From contig MGCE01000062.1 of assembly GCA_001790315.1 (NCBI GenBank), forward strand, positions 2,605 through 14,409: a stretch of DNA of 11,805 nt, given 5' to 3'. The DNA comes from Candidatus Rokubacteria bacterium RIFCSPLOWO2_02_FULL_72_37. GTDB taxonomy: Bacteria > Methylomirabilota > Methylomirabilia > Rokubacteriales > CSP1-6. Below are positions 1 through 6,381 of this stretch, piece after piece. The notes beneath the pieces were generated by a model. It did not search any database. It was not told the DNA's origin and saw only the letters and a program-made list of their open reading frames with translations. Positions within the stretch are counted from its first letter, which is position 1. Each line of letters begins with the position of its first letter. The position numbers and the translations under genes were made by a program.

Positions 1-166
1 CGGCTCGAGAGGGCGCGATCTCCCCGAGGGCGTCAACGGTTGCCATAGCTTGTGGCCTATGCGCAGCACGGCCTGTGCCATGAGATGGCGACCAGAGAGC
101 CATGCGGAAGCACCTGGATATGCTCGAGAAATCCCACGCCGGCTGTCCGCGAGCCCTACGCAGGCT
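1..166. other. No gene seen at left edge
   Basis: I see no convincing gene on either strand here. The open frames that cross this stretch have erratic, Arg-rich or mixed composition, no ribosome binding site and no recognisable domain. The next real gene, the lipoprotein, ends at 296 on the minus strand, so this is downstream sequence, or the space before a gene left of the window. The sequence around 160-200 is less GC-rich than the rest. Confidence 0.5.
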
Positions 167-203
167 GGAAAGAAATTGATCGGTCTGAACGCTCTTGTCA
201 GAC
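167..203 (-). terminator. Candidate intrinsic terminator of the minus-strand operon
   Basis: Read on the minus strand, GTCTGA (198-203) pairs perfectly with TCAGAC (183-188) across a 9-nt loop. The next bases are T-rich (CGATCAATTTCTTTCC), which gives a hairpin-plus-T-tract layout about 95 nt after the lipoprotein stop codon. The stem has only six pairs, three of them A/T, and the T tract is interrupted, so it is a weak intrinsic terminator. It is the best candidate for the operon end. A stronger GC hairpin lies at 236-287 but has no T tract. Confidence 0.35.
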
Positions 204-295
204 GTCGCCGGCACGAGGGGCTGGCCTCTCGCCGGGCGGCGTGCTGCCGCAGGAGCAGGCCGAGCGCGCCCTGCAGCGGCACGCCGCGCGCCGGC

Positions 296-718
296 CTACT
301 TGCTCACGCTGTAGCCGCGCCCGATCATGCAGTTCGCGTACGCCTGGTTGTACCCTTCCTTGCTCTTGCTGTACTGGTAGGCGCCGCCGCCCACCGCGCC
401 GACGGTCGCGCCGCCCACTGCGCCGATCGCCGCGCCCGTGCCCGGGCTCCCGGTGGCCGCGCCGATCGCCGCGCCGGCCGCCGCGCCGCCCAGCGCGCCG
501 ATGAGGGCCCCCACGCCCGCGCCCTTCGCCGTCTCGGTCGCCGGGTCGTACCCGGTCTGCCCCTTGGCGATGGCCTGGCAGTCGTTCTGATCGCGGAGCT
601 GCTGCTCGCCCGTCTGGCCCTTGAGCGGGGTCACGTACACCGAGGGCGGCGGCGGCGCAGACGTCGCGCAACCCGCCGCGAACACGCCGATCAACGCCAT
701 TGCCATCACGCGCTTCAT
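296..718 (-). CDS. Glycine-zipper lipoprotein
   Basis: A 140-residue exported protein. The N-terminus has a short positive region (MKR), a hydrophobic core and a lipobox (FAAGC) with Cys17 as the likely lipidated residue. After a proline-rich linker there is a Cys at 47. Residues about 66-112 are a long Gly/Ala array with GxxxG spacing, typical of Gly-zipper_Omp/YMGG-like proteins, which are thought to pack against or in the outer membrane. Cys130, in a conserved-looking YNQAYANCMIGRGY tail, may form a disulfide with Cys47. The start is supported by GAGGAGGAGA just upstream of the ATG. The gene lies 36 nt after pxpA, so it may be co-transcribed, but nothing ties its function to 5-oxoproline. 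The exact role is unknown; a structural or stress-related envelope role is an inference from the family. Confidence 0.85.
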   Translation of the reverse strand: MKRVMAMALIGVFAAGCATSAPPPPSVYVTPLKGQTGEQQLRDQNDCQAIAKGQTGYDPATETAKGAGVGALIGALGGAAAGAAIGAATGSPGTGAAIGAVGGATVGAVGGGAYQYSKSKEGYNQAYANCMIGRGYSVSK

Positions 719-754
719 GGGATCTCTCCTCCTCGCTTCGTGTGCCGGCCTCGC

Positions 755-1540
755 TCAGGCCTTCGGGAGCCAGTCGCGCAGAGGCTTGACCTGGCAGCCC
801 GCCTTCTCGAGCGCCTCGCGGACGGCGCGGACGATCTTCGGGGCGCCCGGGGTGTCCCCGTGACAGCAGATGGTCTGCACCGCGATGTCGATCTCGACGC
901 CATCGATCGTCTTGACCTTGCCCTCCATCGCCATCCTGACGGCTTGCTCGGCCGCCCGTGCGGGATCCGTGATGAGCGAGCCCGCGATCTTGCGCGACAC
1001 CAGCGTGCAGTCCACATTGTATGCGCGATCGGCGAAGCCTTCCGAGGCCACCCGCACGCCGATCTTGCGGCAGGCGCGGTCGTACTTGCCCGTCGCCAGC
1101 ACCATCAGGACCAGGTCTCCGCCTCCGGACTCGAGCGTCGCCTCGCCCGCGGCGACCGCGAGCGCCTCGTCCCGCTCCATCATGTTGTAGAGGATGCCGT
1201 GCGGTTTCATGTGCTGCAGGTCGCCGCCGGCCACGCGTACGAACTCCCGCAGCGCTCCCGTCTGATAGCAGAGGTAGTCCTTCACCTCCTGCGGCGTCAC
1301 GTCGAGCACGCGCCGTCCGAACCCCATGAGGTCGGGCAGGCCGGGGTGCGAGCCGATCGCGACCCGATGTTCGAGCGCCAGCGCCACCGTCGTGCGCATC
1401 ACGTGCGGATCGCCCCCGTGGTAGCCGCAGGCGACGTTCGCGGAGGTGATGAACGGCATGATCTCCGCGTCGGCGCCGAGGGTCCAGCGCCCGTAGCTCT
1501 CTCCCATGTCGCAGTTGAGGTCGATGTGCTTGGTGGCCAT
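755..1540 (-). CDS. pxpA: 5-oxoprolinase subunit A (LamB/YcsF family)
   Basis: 261 residues, the usual length for the LamB/YcsF family. Visible motifs are DLNCDMGESYGRW near the N-terminus, SANVACGYHGGDP (about 34-46) and IGSHPGLPD (about 62-70), which form the metal/substrate pocket of this polysaccharide-deacetylase-like fold. In characterised bacteria PxpA works with PxpB and PxpC to hydrolyse 5-oxo-L-proline to L-glutamate using ATP in the cytoplasm. Here it follows the aminotransferase with a 3-nt gap, in the same frame as the upstream stop, and has its own AAGGAG seven bases before the ATG. pxpB and pxpC lie upstream in the same operon, separated from pxpA by the aminotransferase. That insertion between subunits is unusual enough to suggest the aminotransferase works in the same pathway. 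The substrate could be 5-oxoproline or a related lactam. Confidence 0.93.
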   Translation of the reverse strand: MATKHIDLNCDMGESYGRWTLGADAEIMPFITSANVACGYHGGDPHVMRTTVALALEHRVAIGSHPGLPDLMGFGRRVLDVTPQEVKDYLCYQTGALREFVRVAGGDLQHMKPHGILYNMMERDEALAVAAGEATLESGGGDLVLMVLATGKYDRACRKIGVRVASEGFADRAYNVDCTLVSRKIAGSLITDPARAAEQAVRMAMEGKVKTIDGVEIDIAVQTICCHGDTPGAPKIVRAVREALEKAGCQVKPLRDWLPKA

Positions 1541-1543
1541 GTG

Positions 1544-2869
1544 TCAGCTCCTTGCCAGGACCCTGGCGAGCGCGTTGATGAAGCGGTCGATGTGCTCCTC
1601 GGTCATCGCGAGCGAGCAGGCACCCATGCCCCGCTGCGTCAGGAGTATCCCCTCGTTGAGGAGCCCCATGAAGACGCGGATCGGCGTCTCCGGGTCCTTG
1701 GGACGGCTCGACCGGTAGTCGGTCAGGGGTTCCGAGGTCCAGTGCAACGTGAAGAGCGAGCCCATGCCCGTCGCCTGCCCCCGTCGCCGCGTCCCGTGGA
1801 GCAGGCGCGTCACGCCGCCGCGCAGGCGGTCTCCGAGCGCATCGAGCCGCGCGTACGCCTCGGGCGTCAGCGCGTTGAGGGTCGCGACGCCCGCGGCCAT
1901 CGTGGCCGGGTTGGCGTTGAACGTGCCGCCGTGGCTGATGCGCGCGCCCCCCTTGCGGGGATCGTAGAAACTCATGATCTCGGCCCGGCCGCCGAAGGCG
2001 CCCACGGGCAGCCCGCCGCCGATGATCTTGCCGAAGGTCGTGAGGTCGGGCCGGATCCCGAGTCGCTCCTGGGCGCCGCCCCACGCGACGCGGAAGGAGA
2101 TCACCTCGTCGAAGATCAGCACGATGCCGTGCCGCTCGGTCGCCGCGCGCAGGCGCTCGAGGAAGCCCTCGGCCGGCGGGATCATGCCGCCGTTGGTCAG
2201 CAGCGGATCCACGATGAGCGCCGCGAGGTTCGCGGCCTCGGCCTCGAGGATGTGCTCGCAGGCCTCGGGATCGTTCCACGGGAGCACCACCGTGTGCTTG
2301 AGCACGGCCGGCGGCACCCCCGCCGAGTACGCGACGGCCTTCGGGCGCTTGCGGCTCCCCGCCGCCTTGGCGTCGGGTGAGACGCTGACCATCACCCAGT
2401 CGTGCGTGCCGTGGTACGCGCCCTCGAACTTCGCGAGCTTCGGCCGCCCCGTGAACGCGCGCGCCAGGCGCACCGCGTTGAGCGTCGCCTCGGTGCCCGA
2501 GTTGGTGAAGCGGATCTGCTCCACCGACGGCACGCGCCGGGTGAGCATCTCGGCCAGCCGGATCTCGTGCTCGGTGGGTCCCGGGAACGAGAGACCCGAT
2601 TCCACGACCTGCTGGACCACCTTCACCACGTCGGGCGGCGCGTGGCCGAGAATCAGGCTCGTGTAGTTACCGTTGAAGTCGAGGCGATCGGTGTCGTCCG
2701 CGTCCCAGATGTGGGCGCCCTGTCCGCGCTGGAAGTAGAACGGGTACGGGTCGAAGAACGTCGTCGTGCGGCTGTTGCCGCCCGGCATCACCGCCAGCGC
2801 CTCGTCGTGCAACACGCGCGAGCGGCTCGTCTTCGCGGCGTACTCGCCCAGCTCTTTGTCGAGGCTCAT
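1544..2869 (-). CDS. Class III PLP aminotransferase, glutamate-1-semialdehyde aminomutase-like
   Basis: 441 residues, fold type I class III PLP enzyme. The PLP-contact motif SGTEA is at 124-128, the pyridine-binding Asp is D254 in LIFDEV, and the Schiff-base lysine is K281 in TTFGKIIGGGLPVGA, a signature close to glutamate-1-semialdehyde 2,1-aminomutase (HemL). The C-terminus (MTEEHIDRFINAL) is also HemL-like. Its place between pxpC and pxpA, with a 4-bp ATGA overlap at pxpC, argues against the haem pathway and for a catabolic role around glutamate or 5-oxoproline. The family also contains omega-transaminases and amino-acid racemases/epimerases, so it could interconvert enantiomers or move an amino group. 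I therefore do not use hemL. Family confidence is high; the reaction is unknown. Confidence 0.9.
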   Translation of the reverse strand: MSLDKELGEYAAKTSRSRVLHDEALAVMPGGNSRTTTFFDPYPFYFQRGQGAHIWDADDTDRLDFNGNYTSLILGHAPPDVVKVVQQVVESGLSFPGPTEHEIRLAEMLTRRVPSVEQIRFTNSGTEATLNAVRLARAFTGRPKLAKFEGAYHGTHDWVMVSVSPDAKAAGSRKRPKAVAYSAGVPPAVLKHTVVLPWNDPEACEHILEAEAANLAALIVDPLLTNGGMIPPAEGFLERLRAATERHGIVLIFDEVISFRVAWGGAQERLGIRPDLTTFGKIIGGGLPVGAFGGRAEIMSFYDPRKGGARISHGGTFNANPATMAAGVATLNALTPEAYARLDALGDRLRGGVTRLLHGTRRRGQATGMGSLFTLHWTSEPLTDYRSSRPKDPETPIRVFMGLLNEGILLTQRGMGACSLAMTEEHIDRFINALARVLARS

Positions 2870-3804
2870 GCTCTCTCCTCTCTCAGCAGACCGTCAAGGA
2901 ACGTCTCCGACTCACGAAGCAGGCGGTGCGCCTCGTCCACGGTCACCGCCGCGAACCTGAGCCGCTGTCCCGGCTTGACCTGCCCGAGGCGCCCGATGTC
3001 GAAGGAGCAGACGGTGGCGATCTTCGTGTAGCCCCCGGTGGACTGGCGATCGACGAGCAGCACGATCGGCTGGCCGTCGCCGGGCACCTGGATGGACCCG
3101 AGGGCGATGCCGTCGGAGATGATGTCGTGGCCGCGCGTGTGCTCGATCCGTGGTCCGCGCAGCCGCGCGCCCATGCGGTCGGACTGCTGCGTCATCTCGT
3201 ACGTCGCGCCGAGCAGCGTCCGGATGCCCTCGTCGGTGAAGCGATCCGCCTGCGGCCCCAGGACGACGCGCACGATCGTCTCCGCCTCACCGCCGACCGA
3301 GGGCGGCGTCGCGAGCGAGCGCACCGCGGGCAGCGGGCCGTCGCGCACGTCCAGGGCGTCGCCCTGGCGCAGCGCCCGTCCCTCCAGGCCGCCCAGGCGC
3401 CCGCGCGCGTACGTGGCACGCGACCCGAGGATCATCGCCAGGTCGAGCCCACCGGAGAACGCGATGTAGCTGAGGACCCCCACCCTCGGGGCCCCGACGC
3501 GGACCGTGTCGCCCGCGCCGAGCATGATCGTCGTCCAGCGCGGCGCTGCCGCGCCGTTCACCGTGACGGGGGCCGCCGCGCCCGTCACGGCGATCGCGCA
3601 CGCCCGATCCACCTGGAAGCGGGGGCCCATGTAGGTGCACTCGAGCCCTGCCGCCGCGGCGTCGTTGCCGACGAGACGATTGGCCAGCAGGAACGACTCG
3701 CGGTCCAGGGGCCCGGACGGAGGGATGCCATAGCGGAGGTGCCCGGCGCGACCGAGATCCTGCACCGTGGTGAGCGGTCCGGCGTCGAGGATGCGCACCG
3801 TCAC
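2866..3804 (-). CDS. pxpC: 5-oxoprolinase subunit C (biotin-dependent carboxyltransferase/AHS2 family)
   Basis: 312 residues of the AHS2/KipA family. Motifs seen are TTVQDLGR near residue 13, the GIPPSGPLD segment, SDRMGARLRGP and GSIQVPGDGQPIVLLVDRQSTGGY. With PxpB it forms the ATP-using part of 5-oxoprolinase; the same fold is found in allophanate hydrolase and urea carboxylase. I chose the GTG start at 3804 because its bases overlap the TGA of pxpB (GTGA, 4 bp), a classic coupling junction, and because the family begins at this point with the VxxxGPxTTVQDLGR pattern. The open frame continues far upstream but only as antisense-like Arg/Pro-rich noise. The 3' end overlaps the aminotransferase start by 4 bp. 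Confidence 0.93.
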   Translation of the reverse strand: MTVRILDAGPLTTVQDLGRAGHLRYGIPPSGPLDRESFLLANRLVGNDAAAAGLECTYMGPRFQVDRACAIAVTGAAAPVTVNGAAAPRWTTIMLGAGDTVRVGAPRVGVLSYIAFSGGLDLAMILGSRATYARGRLGGLEGRALRQGDALDVRDGPLPAVRSLATPPSVGGEAETIVRVVLGPQADRFTDEGIRTLLGATYEMTQQSDRMGARLRGPRIEHTRGHDIISDGIALGSIQVPGDGQPIVLLVDRQSTGGYTKIATVCSFDIGRLGQVKPGQRLRFAAVTVDEAHRLLRESETFLDGLLREERA

Positions 3805-4508
3805 GCGATCACCGGACGAAAGGTCCGCGCCTCGACCTGCGCGGCGATGCGCTCGTACTCGGCACGGTCGATGGGGCGGAACCTCACGCGGTCGCCGGGA
3901 CGGAGGAGCACCGGATCCGGCGCTTCCGGGTCGTAGAGGCGGAGCGGCGTCTTGCCGAGGATCCAGTAGCCGCCCGGGCTCTCGACCGAGTAGATGCAGC
4001 ACTGGGTGGCGCCGATGCCGACGCTCTGGGCCGGCACCTTCGTGCGCGGCGTCTCGAGGCGCGGCAGGTGGATCCGCTCCGGCATGCCCGCCATGTAGGG
4101 CAGGCCCGGCGTGAAGCCGATGAAGTAGACGAGGTACTCCGCAGCGCTGTGAAGCCGCACCAGCTCGTCCACGGGCAGGCGGAGGCGCTCCGCCGCCGCC
4201 TCGAGGTCCAGGCCGAGCTCCGTGTCGTAGCAGCAGGGCAGCTCGACCGCGCGCGCGGGAGGGAGGACGGTGGTGGAAGCCTGCGGAGCCAGTTCCGCGA
4301 TCGCCTCGCAGAGGGCCTCGTAACCGACCGCGTGCGGGTCGTAGTAGACCAGGAGCGACCGGAACGTCGGCACCGTCTCGAGCACGCCCGTGAGGCCCTT
4401 CTGCCGGATCAAGAACTCGAGGGCGCGCACGCGCGTGTTCACCTCGACGCTGATCTCCTCGGCGAATTCGACGGAGACGGCGAGATCGCCTGCCGGGAGA
4501 AACCGCAA
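3801..4508 (-). CDS. pxpB: 5-oxoprolinase subunit B (AHS1/KipI family)
   Basis: 235 residues, matching KipI/PxpB length. The N-terminus MRFLPAGDLAVSVEF and the C-terminal GFTPGLPYMAGMPERI, PRTKVPAQSVGIG, SPGGYWILGKTP and LRPGDRVRF motifs are diagnostic for the AHS1 domain. It pairs with PxpC. The start is TTG: an in-frame TGA (the stop of the DUF1445 gene) lies just two codons upstream, so no earlier start is possible, and the next residues fit the family N-terminus exactly. No good Shine-Dalgarno sequence is visible before the TTG, so translation probably depends on coupling to the upstream gene. A B. subtilis homologue, KipI, also inhibits the sporulation kinase KinA, but here the complete pxpABC set favours an enzyme subunit. 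Confidence 0.93.
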   Translation of the reverse strand: MRFLPAGDLAVSVEFAEEISVEVNTRVRALEFLIRQKGLTGVLETVPTFRSLLVYYDPHAVGYEALCEAIAELAPQASTTVLPPARAVELPCCYDTELGLDLEAAAERLRLPVDELVRLHSAAEYLVYFIGFTPGLPYMAGMPERIHLPRLETPRTKVPAQSVGIGATQCCIYSVESPGGYWILGKTPLRLYDPEAPDPVLLRPGDRVRFRPIDRAEYERIAAQVEARTFRPVIA

Positions 4509-4511
4509 CGC

Positions 4512-5300
4512 TCAGATCGCCGCGAGGGCGGAGTTGGGCAGGTCCGTGATGAACATGTGCCCTGGGCTGTGTGTGAGCATGAAGGGTGGCTTCGAGGCGA
4601 GCGCGACGGCCTGGGGCGTGACGCCGCATGCCCAGAAGACCGGCACGTCGCCCGGCCGGAACTCCTGCCGGTCGCCCCAGTCGGGACGCGTGATGTCCTC
4701 GATGCCGATCGCGTGCGGATCGCCGATATGGATGGGCGCGCCGTGGGCGCCGGGGAACCGGGCGCTCGCCGTGACGGCCTTCGAGAGCTGGGCGGCGGCG
4801 ATCGGGCGCATCGACACCACCATCGGGCCGTGGAACTTCCCGGCGGGGCGGCACGGGATCGACGTCCGCCACATCGCGACGTTCCGTCCCTGCTCGACGT
4901 GCCAGAGCCGGATCCCCGCCTCGAGCAGCGCCCACTCGAAGGTGAACGAGCACCCCAGCAGGAACGCGACGAGGTCGTCGCGCCAGTAGGGCGTCGCGTC
5001 GGTCACCTCGTCGGCGAGCACGCCGTCCGCGTAGACCCGGTACCTGGGGATGTCGGTCCGGAGGTCGGCGCCGGGCGCGACGCCGACGGGCTCCGGCGAG
5101 CCCGGGTCCGTCACCTCGATGAGCGGGCACGGGCGCGGGTTGCGCTGGCAGAAGACCAGGAAGTCGTAGGCCCAGTCCTTCGGGAGCACCGCGAGGTTGG
5201 CCTGGACGAAGTTCTGCCCGAGGCCCGCGGTGATCCCGGCGAGCTTGCCCCGGCGGATGTCCGCGCGGATCTCCCGTGGATGGCGCGTGTCGATCGGCAT
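4512..5300 (-). CDS. DUF1445 / D-glutamate cyclase-like hydro-lyase family protein
   Basis: 262 residues, the usual size for bacterial DUF1445 (putative hydro-lyase) proteins. Recognisable segments are KLAGITAGLGQNFVQANLAVL (about 20-40), PRPCPLIEVTDPG, DLRTDIPRYRVY, FLLGCSFTFEWALLEAGI, CRPAGKFHGPMVVSMRP, FPGAHGAPIHIGDP, and near the end PVFWACGVTPQ and THSPGHMFITD. The human mitochondrial relative (DGLUCY) converts D-glutamate to 5-oxo-D-proline, so this enzyme could make or open a cyclic glutamate derivative next to the 5-oxoprolinase genes. AGAGG lies about 10 nt before the ATG, inside the end of the dehydrogenase gene, with 9 nt between the two genes. Bacterial DUF1445 proteins are linked to pxp genes in many genomes as far as I know, but the substrate here is inferred. 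Confidence 0.9.
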   Translation of the reverse strand: MPIDTRHPREIRADIRRGKLAGITAGLGQNFVQANLAVLPKDWAYDFLVFCQRNPRPCPLIEVTDPGSPEPVGVAPGADLRTDIPRYRVYADGVLADEVTDATPYWRDDLVAFLLGCSFTFEWALLEAGIRLWHVEQGRNVAMWRTSIPCRPAGKFHGPMVVSMRPIAAAQLSKAVTASARFPGAHGAPIHIGDPHAIGIEDITRPDWGDRQEFRPGDVPVFWACGVTPQAVALASKPPFMLTHSPGHMFITDLPNSALAAI

Positions 5301-5309
5301 ACCGTCATT

Positions 5310-6296
5310 CTACCTCTGCCCCAGGCGGGGCCACACCTCGGGATTCACGAGCACGTCGGGCCGCTCTCCGCGGAGCACGCGGGCCATTTCGCCAGCGACC
5401 TGCATCGCCATCTGGCGGTTGGCCTCGACCGTCACGCCGGCCACGTGGGCGGAGCAGACGGTGTTATCGAGGTTCAGGATCGGGTTGTCCCGTGACACCG
5501 GCTCCTCCTCCCAGACGTCGAGGCCGGCCGCCCCGAGCTGACCGCGCGTCAGCGCCTCGAAGAGCGCGTGCTCGTCCTGGACCCCCCCGCGCGAGGTGTT
5601 GATGAAGACCGCGCCGCGCCGCAGGAGCGAGAGCGTCTTCGCGTCGATCATGTGCCGCGTCTCCGGCGTGAGCGGCGTGTGGCACGTGAGCACGTCCGCC
5701 TGCGGCAGCAGCGCCTCGAGGCTCGCGGTGGGCTCGGCGCCCCGCCGCCGGACCTCGTCATCGGGCAGGTACTTGTCGTAGGCGAGCACGCGCATGCCGA
5801 GCGCGCCCGCGAACTTCGCCACGCGCCGGCCGATGTTGCCGATGCCGATGATGCCGAGCGTCTTGCCGCCCAGCTCGGTGCTGGCGCCGCGCCCCGCGGC
5901 CCAGTCGCCCGCGCGCGTCGTCAGGTCCACCTGGCGCGTGCGCTTGACGCACGTGAGCATCAGCATCAGCGCGTGCTCGGCGACCGCCTGCGAGTTCGAG
6001 CCGGGCGCGTGCACGACCGCCACCCCGAGCCGTGTCGCGGCGGGAATGTCGACGGTGTCGAGGCCCACGCCGTGCCGGCCCACCACGCGGAGCCGCGGGC
6101 AGGCGGTCATCAGGCTTTCGGTGCAGCGGGGCTTGATGCGGAACAGGATCCCGTCTGCCCCGGCGGCAACCCGGATCAGTCCCGCTTCGGTCTCGTCTTC
6201 GCAGACGACGACGCGGGCGTCCTTCTCGAGAAGGGCGCGACCGTCGGGGTGAATGGGGCCGGCCAGCACGACCACGGGCCGGGTGTCGGTCGTCAT
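5310..6296 (-). CDS. D-2-hydroxyacid dehydrogenase (phosphoglycerate dehydrogenase-like)
   Basis: 328 residues, NAD(P)-dependent D-isomer-specific 2-hydroxyacid dehydrogenase. The catalytic domain contains RHGVGLDTVDI (about 74-84); the Rossmann motif GIGNIG is at 151-156; the catalytic triad is Arg236 in NTSRGG, Glu265 in DVWEEEP and His284 in SAHVAG. There is no C-terminal ACT/regulatory domain, so it is the short form and not full-length SerA. The ATG at 6296 is chosen because AAAGGAG lies about 10 nt upstream; a longer open frame reaches back to 6530 but crosses the repeat and the methyltransferase gene. It appears to be the first gene of the tight operon, 9 nt before the DUF1445 gene. 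The substrate is unknown; it would interconvert a 2-oxoacid and a D-2-hydroxyacid. Confidence 0.92.
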   Translation of the reverse strand: MTTDTRPVVVLAGPIHPDGRALLEKDARVVVCEDETEAGLIRVAAGADGILFRIKPRCTESLMTACPRLRVVGRHGVGLDTVDIPAATRLGVAVVHAPGSNSQAVAEHALMLMLTCVKRTRQVDLTTRAGDWAAGRGASTELGGKTLGIIGIGNIGRRVAKFAGALGMRVLAYDKYLPDDEVRRRGAEPTASLEALLPQADVLTCHTPLTPETRHMIDAKTLSLLRRGAVFINTSRGGVQDEHALFEALTRGQLGAAGLDVWEEEPVSRDNPILNLDNTVCSAHVAGVTVEANRQMAMQVAGEMARVLRGERPDVLVNPEVWPRLGQR

Positions 6297-6305
6297 CGGG
6301 GGGGT

Positions 6306-6313
6306 CTCCTTTG
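6306..6313 (-). promoter_or_regulatory. Strong ribosome binding site of the dehydrogenase gene, touching a repeat
   Basis: On the minus strand AAAGGAGA precedes a run of C and the ATG at 6296. Its first A residues are the last bases of the repeat copy at 6311-6366 (which ends CTACAA), so the hairpin core of the repeat ends about 15-20 nt before the Shine-Dalgarno sequence. This site sets the start of the dehydrogenase and, through coupling, the expression of the genes after it. Confidence 0.6.
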
Positions 6314-6366
6314 TAGCGGGGCTCGCGAGGCCGCGACCCGCGTGGGTGGCCTGAGAGAGACGCGAC
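6311..6366 (-). repeat. Dispersed repeat, intergenic copy C (56 bp)
   Basis: On the minus strand this 56-base segment matches copy B (7536-7591, plus strand) at about 47 of 56 positions without gaps. Shared blocks are GTCGCG at the start, TCTCAGGCCACCC, TCG-GGCCTC and CCCCGCTACAA at the end. The core AGGCC...GGCCT is self-complementary and can form a hairpin. It fills most of the 85-nt gap between the methyltransferase stop (6382) and the dehydrogenase start (6296). No coding role is likely here. Confidence 0.8.
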
Positions 6367-6381
6367 AGCGGCTCCGTACGC

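Noticed and set aside
236..287. GC-rich imperfect hairpin just after the lipoprotein gene (GCGGCGTG/CACGCCGC and GCAGG/CCTGC arms)
   Set aside because: It has mismatches between the two arm blocks and no T tract; it may help termination, but the 167-203 structure fits better.
747..761. Small GGCCT/AGGCC hairpin over the pxpA stop codon, faintly like the dispersed repeat core
   Set aside because: Only five base pairs and no match outside the GGCCTGAG core; expected by chance at this GC content.
50..2380. Very long plus-strand open frame of about 776 codons
   Set aside because: It is antisense to the lipoprotein, pxpA and aminotransferase genes, is Arg/Ala/His-rich without domains, and reflects the scarcity of stops in GC-rich DNA.
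1544..2869. Calling the aminotransferase hemL
   Set aside because: The sequence signature fits, but the operon context is 5-oxoproline metabolism and no other haem gene is present.
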